Shown here piece by piece: positions 7,467-17,006 of a DNA stretch of 64,000 nt. Each line of letters opens with the position of its first letter. The first letter of the stretch is position 1. Made by a program: the position numbers and the translations under genes. The stretch comes from DTU015 sp012837895 (lineage in GTDB: Bacteria > Bacillota > Sulfobacillia > Fermentithermobacillales > Fermentithermobacillaceae). The stretch spans positions 496,001 through 560,000 of the forward strand of contig JBMNKH010000004.1 in the NCBI GenBank assembly GCA_050952085.1, given 5' to 3'. The notes under the pieces were generated by a model that saw nothing but the letters and a program-made list of their open reading frames with translations, made no database searches and was not told the DNA's origin.

Positions 7467-8924
7467 GTGGCTAACATGAACATTGATGAGAAGTCCCTTC
7501 GTGCAATAATCAGCAACCTGGAAAAAGATGTGGCAAGAAGACCTAAAGATATCGCTACCAGACTCCAGCTGGCCTTGTCGTACATGAGGCTTGCCGAGCG
7601 TGACCAAGCCCGGGAACATCTGGAGAAAGTGATCGAACTGGATAAGCGCAATGTGGAAGCCCATTATTACCTAGGGATCCTTTTGGCTGATTCAGGCGAT
7701 TTGGAAGAGGCTAAACGCTTCTGGATGAAGACCGTTTCCCTGGATAAGTCCCACGCGCCGTCCCACTACTTCCTTGGTAAAGTCTGCGCTTATGAGGGCG
7801 ACCTGGACGCTGCTATCGCCCATACTGAGAAGTCCCGGGATGCGGACCCAGGTAATGTGCTAGCCAGGGCGCAGCTTGGGGAGCTGTACCTGGCAAAGGG
7901 CAGGATCAGGGACGCTTTGAACGAATGGCTTGAGGTCTTGAAACTGGAGCCTGCCAACCTCCAGGCGTTGCACAACGTGGGAGCCATATACACAGACCTC
8001 AAGATGTATGATGAAGCTATTGATGTGCTTGAGCGTGCTGAACGGTTAGGCTCAACAGCCCCGCTGTTGTTCTACAACAAAGGCCTTTGTTATTTGGGCA
8101 AGGGCGAACACGCCAAAGCAATTGAAGCGCTCACCAAAGCTAAAGAACTTGAGCCGGAAAGTACCGTGACCATAACCACCCTGGGAGAAGCTTATGCCAT
8201 GTCTGGAGACACTGACTCAGCCATGGCTCAATGGGAGGAAGTGCTCCAGGCCAATCCGGATGACCTGTTTGCCACTTACAACCTAGGCCTTGCTTATCTT
8301 GAGAAAAACCAGGTAGATAAGGCAGTGGAAATGTGGGAAAAGTGCAAAACTTTGAATCCTGCGTACCTTCCTGCACGGCAAAACCTTGCTACCCTGGCGG
8401 TCAATGCAGGGAATTTTGACAAGGCCATAGATGAGTGGACTGCTATCAGCCTGATGGACCCTGCCAACCCACAACCGCAGATGGTGTTGGGAGACCTATA
8501 CTACAGGTCAGGAAAGATGGCTGAATCCAGGCAGATAACTGAGGAACTCCTTGATAAGCTGGCGCAAGTTGAACCCAAGGATAAGGATTCGCGTAAACTC
8601 AGGTCAGACACTGAGTTCCTGTATGGCACTGTGCTGATTGCCTCGGGTAATCCAGGGGACGGCCTCGATCATTGGGTGAAAGCTATGAATTACAATCCCA
8701 ATTTCGCCCTTGAATCCAGCGGGTTTATATCCAGGGCAATATGGCCTGAACTCATCCAGTTTGCCGGGGATTACGCAAAGACTGAAGACCACAAGAAGGT
8801 ATTGAGCTTGGTAAACAGTTTTGTCAAAGAAGATGCCAAGCCTCCTAAGGGCGTAGCTCCAGTCCCCAAACTAGAGGAACGGGGGAAGGTAGGTTTCAGG
8901 TGGTTCTCACGGGGAAAGAAGTAG
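7467..8924 (+). CDS. Tetratricopeptide-repeat protein
   Basis: A 485-residue soluble protein made almost entirely of TPR units (for example AHYYLGILLADSGDLEEAKR, then LARAQLGELYLAKGRIRDAL), with about eight or nine helical-hairpin repeats from residue 20 to 360. No signal peptide or membrane segment is seen, so it is probably a cytoplasmic scaffold. The partner is unknown. GTG start after GAGGGG; divergent from iscR and overlapping the next gene by about 25 bp, which suggests co-expression with the P-loop/Asp23-like protein. Confidence 0.85.
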   Translation: MANMNIDEKSLRAIISNLEKDVARRPKDIATRLQLALSYMRLAERDQAREHLEKVIELDKRNVEAHYYLGILLADSGDLEEAKRFWMKTVSLDKSHAPSHYFLGKVCAYEGDLDAAIAHTEKSRDADPGNVLARAQLGELYLAKGRIRDALNEWLEVLKLEPANLQALHNVGAIYTDLKMYDEAIDVLERAERLGSTAPLLFYNKGLCYLGKGEHAKAIEALTKAKELEPESTVTITTLGEAYAMSGDTDSAMAQWEEVLQANPDDLFATYNLGLAYLEKNQVDKAVEMWEKCKTLNPAYLPARQNLATLAVNAGNFDKAIDEWTAISLMDPANPQPQMVLGDLYYRSGKMAESRQITEELLDKLAQVEPKDKDSRKLRSDTEFLYGTVLIASGNPGDGLDHWVKAMNYNPNFALESSGFISRAIWPELIQFAGDYAKTEDHKKVLSLVNSFVKEDAKPPKGVAPVPKLEERGKVGFRWFSRGKK

Positions 8925-9760
8925 GAACCGGTTCAGGTTTGCAGCACATTGAAGTGATTGCACTGGTGGGCCCGAGCGGCACAGGCAAGTCCCACCACGC
9001 AATGTGGATTGCCCAGGAATACGGCTGCCAGGCAATCATAGACGACGGCTTGCTTATTTCCGGTTCAAGGATCGTTGCGGGCAGATCGGCCAAAAGGGAG
9101 GAGACCAAGACCGCGGCGGTCAGAAGGGCAGTGTTTACTTCTGCCGGACATGCTCTGGAAGTCAGGTCTGCCCTTGAAGACCTGGACATACAAAGGGTCC
9201 TGGTGCTTGGCACCTCCGTTTCCATGATAGAGCGCATCATATCCAGGCTGGGGCTCTCTGAACCTACGCTTACACTGGATATAAGGGATTTGGCCAGTGA
9301 AGAAGAGGTCAGGGAGGCCTTGTGGAGGCGGCGGCAAGAGGGCAAGCATGTGATCCCCGCCCCGGTTTTTGAGGTTAAGAAGACTTTCTCAGGGTATCTT
9401 GTGGACCCCCTTAAGATTCTTGTGAAAGCCCGGGAGAAGAAAGCTGCCGTATTGGAACGAAGCGTGGTAAGGCCCACATACAGCTATTTTGGCAATTTCT
9501 ACATCGCCGACAATGTTGTGATGCAGATAGCGACCGAGATCTGCTACGAAGTCGAAGGTGTCAAACGGGTGCTCAGGGTCTTGGTACTGACCACCGGTGA
9601 CGGGGCTATCCTTCAAGTCGAATTGGTGCTTAGCTACGGCGTTGAAGTGTTCTCTGTCATGAGAGAAGTCCAGTCAAAGCTTAAGCAGAAGCTTGAGTAT
9701 CTTACCGGAATTTACCTGCTGAGCGTAGACGTAATCACCAAGAAAATCGGATTGGATTAA
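8900..9760 (+). CDS. P-loop NTPase fused to an Asp23/Gls24-like domain
   Basis: The N-terminal half has a Walker A motif, GPSGTGKSHHA, near residues 24-34, followed by a nucleotide-binding fold (RVLVLGTSVSMIERI). The C-terminal roughly 110 residues (YSYFGNFYIADNVVMQIATE, then a conserved VEVFSVMREVQSKLKQKLE helix) resemble the Asp23/Gls24 envelope-stress fold. The biochemical role is unknown. The listed GTG start overlaps the TPR gene; a TTG at 8939 behind GTAGGA is an equally good start that loses 13 residues. The position between the TPR and rpoN genes gives no clear pathway. Confidence 0.75.
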   Translation: MVLTGKEVGTGSGLQHIEVIALVGPSGTGKSHHAMWIAQEYGCQAIIDDGLLISGSRIVAGRSAKREETKTAAVRRAVFTSAGHALEVRSALEDLDIQRVLVLGTSVSMIERIISRLGLSEPTLTLDIRDLASEEEVREALWRRRQEGKHVIPAPVFEVKKTFSGYLVDPLKILVKAREKKAAVLERSVVRPTYSYFGNFYIADNVVMQIATEICYEVEGVKRVLRVLVLTTGDGAILQVELVLSYGVEVFSVMREVQSKLKQKLEYLTGIYLLSVDVITKKIGLD

Positions 9761-9818
9761 GCTTGGCCGGAGCAAGCGACGAGCAGTGTTGAAATAGTAT
9801 TGTTAGGGGAGGGGAACC

Positions 9819-11192
9819 ATGAAACCGGCCTACGGGCTCGAACTTGTCCAAACACAGAAGCTCGTCTTAACGCCTGAGCTGCATCAAGCTATCATGATTT
9901 TGCAGATGAACGTTCAGGAGCTCTCTGGCTTGATCCTGGAGGAGATTGAGAAGAACCCTCTCTTGGAATTGATTGACGAGACCACGGAAAAACTGCATGA
10001 AGACGAAGATGAAGAAGACTGGATGGCCTACTTCCTTGACTCTTCAGACCTCGGCCTGGGAGGGAGAGTCAGGGGCAGCTCTTCAGCCAGGCGCCTGGAT
10101 GAATACAACCCCTTGCGTTACACTTCTGCCCAACCCAATGTTTCAATCAGGGGGCATTTGTTATCCCAGTTAGGGGTAATACGTCTGGACCCTAAGGAGC
10201 AAAGCATTGCCCGTTTCATCATTGAAAGCATAGATGACAACGGGTATTTGCAGTCTACACCCAGGGAGATTGCCTCGGCCACAGCAAGTTGTCCGGAACA
10301 GGTTGAGAGTGTGCTCAAACTGGTCCAGAAGTTCGACCCACCTGGCGTTGCTGCCAGGAACCTCAGGGAATGCCTTGAACTGCAAGCTGAAGCCAAGGGC
10401 TTGAGCCCGCTTGCGCTAGAGATCATAAGGCACCACCTCGACGACCTTGCCCGGGGCAGGTACAGCAAGATATGCCAAAGCACAAATGCTTGCCTTAAGC
10501 AGGTGCTAAGGGCCAGGGACTCTATAGTCAAACTGCAGCCCAAACCCGGTGCGGCATTTTCAGGAGGCCATGTTACTTTCATAGTGCCTGATATTGCAGT
10601 GAAGAGGATCGGTGACGAGTTTGTGGTGATCCTAAACGACAGCGCCTTGCCGTCTATCAGGTGGAACCCTTATTACAGGAAACTGCTTATATCCGGAGAG
10701 AAAGACGCCCGGAGTTACCTGATCAAGCAGATGAAAAGGGCCCGTTTCCTGTTAAGAAGCATAGAGCAGAGAAGGATAACCATATCCAGGGTGATGGAGA
10801 GCATCGTGGGACGGCAACGGCGGTTCTTCTTGGAAGGTCCGGGGCATCTTGAGCCTATGACCCTCAAGGATGTTGCAGACGAACTGGATATACATGATTC
10901 TACAGTATCCAGGGCGGTATCCGGAAAGTATGTGGATACGCCTTTCGGGGTGTTTCCATGCAAGATGTTTTTTTCTCCTGGAGTCGAGTCCTACGGGCAA
11001 GAGGTTTCCCAGTACAACATAAAGAGAATGATTGAAGAAATGGTGCGCAATGAAGACCCAGGGGCTCCGTTAACCGACAGCCAGATTGCCCACGGCCTTA
11101 ACTCGCAGGGCGTAGAGATCGCCCGGCGCACAGTTGCCAAGTACCGGTCCCAACTGGGAATTCCTCCTTCAAACCGCAGGAAGAAACTGTGA
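9819..11192 (+). CDS. rpoN: RNA polymerase sigma-54 factor
   Basis: A 457-residue sigma-54. Region I is glutamine/leucine-rich (LVQTQKLVLTPELHQAIMIL), followed by an acidic linker (HEDEDEEDWM), the core-binding region, the HTH (ADELDIHDSTVSRAVSGKY) and the C-terminal RpoN box RRTVAKYR that reads the -24 element. It requires enhancer-binding ATPases; none is encoded in the window. ATG start after a GGGGAGGGG ribosome-binding site. No convincing -24/-12 promoter was found nearby. Confidence 0.96.
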   Translation: MKPAYGLELVQTQKLVLTPELHQAIMILQMNVQELSGLILEEIEKNPLLELIDETTEKLHEDEDEEDWMAYFLDSSDLGLGGRVRGSSSARRLDEYNPLRYTSAQPNVSIRGHLLSQLGVIRLDPKEQSIARFIIESIDDNGYLQSTPREIASATASCPEQVESVLKLVQKFDPPGVAARNLRECLELQAEAKGLSPLALEIIRHHLDDLARGRYSKICQSTNACLKQVLRARDSIVKLQPKPGAAFSGGHVTFIVPDIAVKRIGDEFVVILNDSALPSIRWNPYYRKLLISGEKDARSYLIKQMKRARFLLRSIEQRRITISRVMESIVGRQRRFFLEGPGHLEPMTLKDVADELDIHDSTVSRAVSGKYVDTPFGVFPCKMFFSPGVESYGQEVSQYNIKRMIEEMVRNEDPGAPLTDSQIAHGLNSQGVEIARRTVAKYRSQLGIPPSNRRKKL

Positions 11193-11244
11193 TTACAGTA
11201 GCTGATTGAGTGGCGATGCAAACCTTTCAAAAAAGGCATGTTAT

Positions 11245-11273
11245 TTGACGTTTGCGCGGTTAGAGACTACAAT
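11245..11273 (+). promoter_or_regulatory. Sigma-A promoter of the rnf operon
   Basis: TTGACG (11245-11250), a 17-bp spacer and TACAAT (11268-11273). Transcription would start about 75 bp before rnfC. Confidence 0.7.
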
Positions 11274-11355
11274 TATCTCTGTGTAACTCATGATCTGAAT
11301 TATCTGTAAACTAAGTTCTCCGGCTGCATTTTTAGCTGCAATCGAGGTGGAAAAA

Positions 11356-12696
11356 GTGATTACTGTCATAAAGAAAATGATCGGAGGAGTGCCGGTTCCT
11401 GGCAAGAAGGAACTGTCTGAAAAGTCTCCGATAGAGTTCGCCGGAATCCCCGGGGAACTCGTACTTTTTATGTCACAACATATAGGTGCCCCGTCTGTGG
11501 CGTCTGTGAAGCCAAAGGATCAAGTCAAGCGGGGACAGATCATAGCTGAACCGGGTGGGTTCGTAAGTGCCGCATTGCATGCACCCACGTCAGGGGTGAT
11601 AAAAGCTATCGAGCCAAGGTATCATCCCGTGCTTGCCCGTATGTCGGAAGCTATAGTCCTTGAGCCAGACGGCAAGCACGAACCCGCCGAAAACATGTCA
11701 CCTACAGCTTCTGACCTGGACGGCATATTGCCTGAGCAGATCAGGAAGTTGGCCAGGGAAGCAGGTATTGTGGGGCTTGGGGGCGCAGCTTTTCCTACTT
11801 CTGTGAAACTTGCCCTTCCTGAGGACAAGCATATAGACACTTACCTGCTCAACGGGTCTGAATGTGAGCCCTACCTCACTGCAGATCACAGGGTCATGCT
11901 TGAACAAGCTGACAAGGTGCTCTTTGGGTTTAGGGCACTGATGAAGGCGTCAGGGGTCAAACGCGGGATTATGTGCATAGAGGATAACAAGCCTGATGCC
12001 ATTGAAGCCATCAAGCAAGCTATGTCATCTTACGACGGATTGGAACTTGCCGTGCTTAGCGCCAGGTATCCCAGGGGTGGGGAAAAGCAACTGGTACATG
12101 CTGTCTTGGGCAGGGAAGTGCCTCCTCCTCCGGGGCTGCCCTATGATGTAGGGGTCTTGGTATCTAACGTGGGTACTGCCTATGCCCTTGCCGAGGCCAT
12201 ACTTACCGGCCTTCCGCTGGTGGAAAGAGTTGTGACTGTCACGGGAGAGGGTGTGGCAAAGCCGTCCAATTTCAAGGCGCTGCTTGGTACCCCCTTGTCG
12301 TACCTGATTGAAAGGGCAGGAGGGTTTACAGGTACTCCCGGCAAGGTGATATTAGGCGGGCCCATGATGGGCCGTGCCCTCAAGAGCATCGACGTTCCGG
12401 TGCTCAAGGGGACTTCTGGAATACTGGTGCTCACAAAGGAGCAGGCAGTAGAAGAGCCCATCCTTCCTTGCGTCAAGTGCGGGAAATGTATTGACGCGTG
12501 TCCCATGGGGCTTCAACCGTTGTGGATCTCGGCCCATGCCGAGCGGGGGCTTATGGAAGAAGCTGAATCTTTCAGGGCGATGGATTGCATCGAATGCGGA
12601 TGTTGTTCTTATATCTGCCCTGCAAAGAGACCGTTGGTGCAGTGGATAAAGATGGCCAAAGCAGACATAACATCGAGGCGGAAAGCTCAAAGGTAG
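11356..12696 (+). CDS. rnfC: Rnf complex subunit RnfC
   Basis: About 446 residues; the NADH/FMN-binding peripheral subunit of the ferredoxin:NAD+ oxidoreductase ion pump. The GLGGAAFPTSVKL flavin/NADH segment near residue 137 is followed by two [4Fe-4S] motifs, CVKCGKCIDACPMG and CIECGCCSYICPAKRP, in the last 80 residues. A GTG at 11347 is also in frame, but the GTG at 11356 is preceded by GAGGTGG at good spacing and is preferred. First gene of rnfCDEAB. Confidence 0.94.
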   Translation: MITVIKKMIGGVPVPGKKELSEKSPIEFAGIPGELVLFMSQHIGAPSVASVKPKDQVKRGQIIAEPGGFVSAALHAPTSGVIKAIEPRYHPVLARMSEAIVLEPDGKHEPAENMSPTASDLDGILPEQIRKLAREAGIVGLGGAAFPTSVKLALPEDKHIDTYLLNGSECEPYLTADHRVMLEQADKVLFGFRALMKASGVKRGIMCIEDNKPDAIEAIKQAMSSYDGLELAVLSARYPRGGEKQLVHAVLGREVPPPPGLPYDVGVLVSNVGTAYALAEAILTGLPLVERVVTVTGEGVAKPSNFKALLGTPLSYLIERAGGFTGTPGKVILGGPMMGRALKSIDVPVLKGTSGILVLTKEQAVEEPILPCVKCGKCIDACPMGLQPLWISAHAERGLMEEAESFRAMDCIECGCCSYICPAKRPLVQWIKMAKADITSRRKAQR

Positions 12697-12731
12697 AGCT
12701 GGGTTTGTCTGGAGATACGGAGGGTATAAGC

Positions 12732-13718
12732 ATGGAAGATAGATTGCTGGTAACACCGGCACCTCATATGAAAAGCACCAAGACAGTGCAGGGACTCATG
12801 CTTGACGTGGTGATAGCGCTTTTGCCCGCTGCTATAGCCGGAACCATACTGTTTGGTTTCAGGTCTTTGTTGGTCATCCTGGCTTCGGTAGCTTCGGCGG
12901 TGGCTTCAGAAGCTATTTATCAAAAAGCCGTAAAAAGACCGGTCAGCATAAACGATTTTTCGGCGGTGATCACAGGTTTGCTCCTGGCATTGACATTGCC
13001 GCCGGATGTGCCTGTATGGATACCGGTTATCGGGTCGGCATTTGCGATCGTAATTGCAAAGCAGGTTTTTGGCGGTTTAGGGTACAACTTTGTCAATCCT
13101 GCGCTTGCAGCCAGGGCGTTCTTAATTGCTGCATGGCCTTTGCACATGACAAGGGATTGGCTTAATCCCATGACCTATGAGGCCCTTTCTTCTGCAACGC
13201 CGCTGGTTGGGTTCAATGCAACCGGGCAGGCCGGCCTGACGTTGACACAAATGCTCCTTGGCCAAAGGCCCGGGTCGATTGGCGAAACCTGCATACTGGC
13301 GCTGCTACTCGGAGGGCTCTACCTGATAGTCAGGGATGTCATAGACTACAGGATCCCCTTGGGTTACCTGGGTACCCTGGCCCTAGGCACTTGGATTTTC
13401 GGGAAACCAGGGGCGCTTTTCCAGGGCGGCGCCCTCAGCGGGGTATTCCTGGGCGGGGCGTTCATAGGAGCGTTTTTCATGGCCACAGACTATGTGACGT
13501 CGCCTGTCACTCAAAGGGGCAGGTTGTATATGGGGATAGGCGCCGGGCTTATCACTTTGGTGATAAGGTTGTGGGGAGGCTACCCTGAAGGCGTTACCTA
13601 TGCCATTTTGTTCATGAATCTTGTTACACCGTTGATTGACAACTATGTAATACCCAGATATTACGGATCCGGCCATGACGCAAAGGCCCGGAAAGCAGCC
13701 GGAGGTGAGACCAGGTGA
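12732..13718 (+). CDS. rnfD: Rnf complex subunit RnfD
   Basis: A polytopic membrane subunit of about 328 residues that carries a covalently bound FMN in characterised complexes. The FMN-attachment region is visible as LSSATPLVGF (family motif S-G-A-T), and the rest is a set of hydrophobic helices, for example VPVWIPVIGSAFAIVIA. The open frame runs back to 12585 inside rnfC, but ATG at 12732 follows GGAGGG and gives the normal N-terminus. It overlaps the next gene, rnfE, by four bases; in the usual order rnfG would stand there. Confidence 0.93.
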   Translation: MEDRLLVTPAPHMKSTKTVQGLMLDVVIALLPAAIAGTILFGFRSLLVILASVASAVASEAIYQKAVKRPVSINDFSAVITGLLLALTLPPDVPVWIPVIGSAFAIVIAKQVFGGLGYNFVNPALAARAFLIAAWPLHMTRDWLNPMTYEALSSATPLVGFNATGQAGLTLTQMLLGQRPGSIGETCILALLLGGLYLIVRDVIDYRIPLGYLGTLALGTWIFGKPGALFQGGALSGVFLGGAFIGAFFMATDYVTSPVTQRGRLYMGIGAGLITLVIRLWGGYPEGVTYAILFMNLVTPLIDNYVIPRYYGSGHDAKARKAAGGETR

Positions 13719-14362
13719 ATAAGAACAAAGCATCTCTGGGTTATGATTTCATCAAAGGATTCATACAGGAAAACCCGACTTTCAGTCTAGCGGTAGGTAT
13801 GTGTCCTACATTGGCGGTTACAACGTCTTTGGTCAATGGGTTTTGGATGGGAGTTGCGGTGATCTTTGTGCTCACCTTCTCCAACGTGTTTGTATCCTTG
13901 TTGCGGAAGGTAATCCCTGACGAAATCCGTATCCCTGTTTTCATAATTCTGATTGCAACTCCGGTTGTGATAGTGGAATTGGTGATGAAGGCATATATGC
14001 CTGCGATGTACAATATCTTGGGGATTTTTGTGCCGCTCATTGTGGTTAACTGCATAATTTTCCACCGCGCTGAAGCGTTTGCGTACAGAAACCCTGTGCT
14101 CAACTCGGCAATGGATGCCCTGGGCTCAGGCATGGCTTTTACGCTTAACCTGATGTTGATTGGCGGTATACGGGAATTCCTGGGAACCGGGCAAATCGCA
14201 TTCGGGAGCGCTGTATTCCCCAAGGTTCCGTTGTTTGAACCTGCAGCTGTGATGTTGACACCTCCCGGCGGGTTCATAACCCTGGGCGCCCTGATGGCTT
14301 TGCTCAATATCGCAGTAGCCCGGGCAAGTAAGCGCAAGAAATCTGAGTCGCAGGTTGGTTAA
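13715..14362 (+). CDS. rnfE: Rnf complex subunit RnfE
   Basis: A 215-residue six-helix membrane subunit. It is identified as RnfE rather than RnfG by NPTFSLAVGMCPTLAVTTS, which contains the conserved membrane cysteine, and by GGIREFLGTGQI. RnfG would have one membrane helix and a periplasmic FMN domain, neither of which is seen. GTG start overlapping the rnfD stop, so translation is coupled. Confidence 0.93.
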   Translation: MNKNKASLGYDFIKGFIQENPTFSLAVGMCPTLAVTTSLVNGFWMGVAVIFVLTFSNVFVSLLRKVIPDEIRIPVFIILIATPVVIVELVMKAYMPAMYNILGIFVPLIVVNCIIFHRAEAFAYRNPVLNSAMDALGSGMAFTLNLMLIGGIREFLGTGQIAFGSAVFPKVPLFEPAAVMLTPPGGFITLGALMALLNIAVARASKRKKSESQVG

Positions 14363-14389
14363 GGCAACAGCCGGAAGGAGTGATTGTGC

Positions 14390-14977
14390 ATGGAAGTACT
14401 CGGGATAATCTTGGCAGGCGTGCTAATCAATAATTTTGTTTTCATGCAGTATCTCGGGCTGTGCCCGTTCTTGGGGGTTTCAAAAGACCTGAATATGGCC
14501 ACAGGTATGTCAGGTGCAGTGATCTTCGTCATAACTGTTGCCTCAACGGTAACAGCTGCGCTCGAGCAATATGTTCTGAAGCCCTTGGAACTGGAATACC
14601 TGAGAACTATCGTATATATCCTGGTTATCGCCTCATTTGTGCAGTTGGTTGAAATATTTATGAAGAAGACTCTGCCTGGTTTGTATCAGGCCTTGGGAAT
14701 CTACCTCCCGCTCATCACTACCAACTGCGCTGTGTTAGGCGCAGCCATGTTGAACGTGACCAAATCATACGGGGTTGTGCTAAGCACTCTGAGCGGGTTC
14801 GCAGGAGCTGTTGGTTGGAGTCTTGCGATAATCATCTTCGCGGGGATACGTGAAAGGTGGAAACTCATGGACATACCTGCCACCTTAGACGGCTTCCCGC
14901 TGGCATTGATTTCAACCGGTCTCATGTCCCTTGCGTTCCTGGGTTTCTCAGGCTTGTTCGCAAACCTGGTTAAGTAA
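14390..14977 (+). CDS. rnfA: Rnf complex subunit RnfA
   Basis: A 195-residue six-helix membrane subunit, related to RnfE in inverted topology, with the conserved NFVFMQYLGLCPFLGVSK and TNCAVLG cysteine segments thought to hold an intramembrane iron centre. ATG at 14390 has GGAAGGAG nine bases upstream; a TTG two codons earlier is less likely. Confidence 0.94.
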   Translation: MEVLGIILAGVLINNFVFMQYLGLCPFLGVSKDLNMATGMSGAVIFVITVASTVTAALEQYVLKPLELEYLRTIVYILVIASFVQLVEIFMKKTLPGLYQALGIYLPLITTNCAVLGAAMLNVTKSYGVVLSTLSGFAGAVGWSLAIIIFAGIRERWKLMDIPATLDGFPLALISTGLMSLAFLGFSGLFANLVK

Positions 14978-14990
14978 GGAGGGAGCATAG

Positions 14991-15803
14991 ATGTTAACTG
15001 CACTTGTGACATTGGGAGCAGCCGGCCTTGTATTTGGCTCATTTCTGGCTTTAGCTGCCCAGAAGTTCAGAGTTGAAGAAGACCCTAAGATAGCCGAAAT
15101 CCTTGCAGTGCTGCCCGGAGCTAATTGCGGTGCGTGCGGTTTCCCAGGGTGTGCAGGACTGGCTGCTGCAATAGCTAAAGGCGAAGCTCCCTGTAACGCT
15201 TGCGTACCAGGTGGGGATGGAGTTGCCGAGAAACTTGCTTCTATCATGGGCATGGCTTGTGACGCGGTTGAGCCAATGATAGCCGTGGTATATTGTCAAG
15301 GCGATGATGACCGTGCTGAGATTGTGGCAGAATACCACGGGGTAATGGATTGCAAGGCTCTGGACCAGCTTGGTGGCTCCAAAGGATGTCCGTATGGATG
15401 CCTTGGGCTTGGAACTTGTGTAAGAGCATGTCCTTTTGATGCCATGTACATGTCACCTAAGGGACTGCCTGTTGTTATCGAAAAGAAGTGTACAGGGTGC
15501 GGCGCTTGTGTTAGGGCATGCCCAAGGGGCGTGATCGATCTGGCGCCCGTCAGCAAGCGGGTTCACATATTGTGCAAGTCATACGACAAGGGGCCTCAGG
15601 TACGGAAGTACTGCAAGGTGGGTTGCATTGCATGCCGTATTTGTGTCAGATCTTGTCCCCAGAAGGCAATATCAATGGACAGGGATACCTTGGCTAAGAT
15701 CGATTATTCGCTATGTGACAACTGTGGGATTTGCGCCACCAAGTGTCCGGCTAAGACAATCGTTGACAGGAGACGTTCAGAGGCAGGCAAGCAAGTTTCG
15801 TAA
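14991..15803 (+). CDS. rnfB: Rnf complex subunit RnfB (polyferredoxin)
   Basis: A 270-residue electron-entry subunit. One N-terminal membrane helix is followed by the CGACGFPGCAGLA cluster motif near residue 45, then several [4Fe-4S] motifs, including CTGCGACVRACP, CIACRICVRSCP and CDNCGICATKCP. It would accept electrons from reduced ferredoxin, which the hydrogenase encoded at 51-57 kb also uses. AAGGAGGG precedes the ATG. Confidence 0.94.
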   Translation: MLTALVTLGAAGLVFGSFLALAAQKFRVEEDPKIAEILAVLPGANCGACGFPGCAGLAAAIAKGEAPCNACVPGGDGVAEKLASIMGMACDAVEPMIAVVYCQGDDDRAEIVAEYHGVMDCKALDQLGGSKGCPYGCLGLGTCVRACPFDAMYMSPKGLPVVIEKKCTGCGACVRACPRGVIDLAPVSKRVHILCKSYDKGPQVRKYCKVGCIACRICVRSCPQKAISMDRDTLAKIDYSLCDNCGICATKCPAKTIVDRRRSEAGKQVS

Positions 15804-15876
15804 CAGATTTACATTGTCCTGGGTTCTGTTAACGCAGTCCGCGTCCAGAGCGGATTTGATGCCTAGGAGGTAAAGA

Positions 15877-16935
15877 GTGTCTAAGCAAGGTAAAAGGCAG
15901 ATGCCTACAGCTGTGGTAAATAAGCGTGAAGGGAACATCAGGATTCTCTTTGCGCTTATTTCAGTTGCGCTGGTTCTGGCTATGGGCGGTTGTTCCCTCC
16001 TAGGGAGCACAGACAAACCTGTGGAAAAGCACATTTTCGACATAATGGACACAGATGTCAATGTCAGGGCATACGGCCCCAATGCTGAAGAAGCTATAGA
16101 GCAAGCTCTAGCAGAGATGCGCCGGCTTGACTCGCTGCTGAGCGCTTATGACCCTGATTCCGAAGTGTCAGAGGTAAACCGTATGGCCGGTGAAGCTCCT
16201 GTTAAGGTTTCAGATGATACACTGGCCGTGATAGAAAGAGCTCTATACTTCGCAGAGCTCTCAGGTGGAGTGTTTGATCCCACTGTTTTTCCTGTGTCAG
16301 AGCTGTGGGCAGTTGCCCGGGAGCAGAAACAACTGCCTTCCAAGGAAGATGTGGCGGCAGCCCTTGAGTTAGTAGACTACACGCGTGTGCAGGTTGACCG
16401 GGATGAAGCAACAGTGTTTCTTTCCGTGAAGGGAATGGGTTTGGACCTGGGTGCCATAGCTAAGGGATATGCAGTGGACAAAATGGCGCAAATCCTCCGG
16501 GCCTCTCAAGTGGAGTCGTTCCTCATCAATGCCGGCGGTAATGTGTATGCAGGGGGCAGGAAACCAGATAATACCCTGTGGCGGGTAGGTGTCACCGATC
16601 CAAAGGACACAGGGGATATTATCGGCGTGATGCCTGCCGAGGACATGGCAATTGTAAGTTCCGGCGATTACAGGAGGTACTTCGTAGTAGACAACACTGT
16701 ATACCACCACATTATAGATCCAAGGACAGGGTACCCTTCCGATACCAGCCGCGGAACTACAGTGTTCTCTCCTTCGTCTATAGATGCAGACGCTTTATCT
16801 ACGATTATGTTTATCCTGGGGCCGGATGACAGTGAAGGCATCCTTTCACAATTCGACGGTATTGGCGTTATTTTTGTAAGGCAAGACGGGAGCGTTGTCA
16901 GCAAAGGGCTTGTGGACGGATTTGAGTTCAAATAG
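15877..16935 (+). CDS. apbE: FAD:protein FMN transferase ApbE, lipoprotein
   Basis: A 352-residue exported flavin transferase that attaches FMN to a threonine of Rnf/Nqr subunits. The N-terminal hydrophobic segment ends in MGGCSLLG, a likely lipobox. The conserved ApbE pieces follow: MDTDVNV, LGAIAKGYAVDKM, FLINAGGNVYAGG, and HHIIDPRTGYPS with the metal-site DADALST. GTG start after TAGGAGG. Its place directly after rnfB fits flavinylation of the Rnf complex; with rnfG absent here, RnfD is the only visible substrate. Confidence 0.93.
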   Translation: MSKQGKRQMPTAVVNKREGNIRILFALISVALVLAMGGCSLLGSTDKPVEKHIFDIMDTDVNVRAYGPNAEEAIEQALAEMRRLDSLLSAYDPDSEVSEVNRMAGEAPVKVSDDTLAVIERALYFAELSGGVFDPTVFPVSELWAVAREQKQLPSKEDVAAALELVDYTRVQVDRDEATVFLSVKGMGLDLGAIAKGYAVDKMAQILRASQVESFLINAGGNVYAGGRKPDNTLWRVGVTDPKDTGDIIGVMPAEDMAIVSSGDYRRYFVVDNTVYHHIIDPRTGYPSDTSRGTTVFSPSSIDADALSTIMFILGPDDSEGILSQFDGIGVIFVRQDGSVVSKGLVDGFEFK

Positions 16936-17006
16936 TATTGATTGCCGGTAGCACTTAGTTTTTGATTGAGTTGTTTGAGCCGGTATAAATGGGGAGGAAT
17001 ATGGCC

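Noticed and set aside
12585..12731. N-terminal extension of RnfD back into rnfC
   Set aside because: The extension is out-of-frame rnfC sequence; ATG 12732 has a good ribosome-binding site and the family N-terminus.
15877..16935. RnfG misread as the gene after rnfB
   Set aside because: The protein has ApbE motifs throughout (AIAKGYAVDKM, INAGGN, IDPRTGYP) and lacks the RnfG SGAT flavinylation site.
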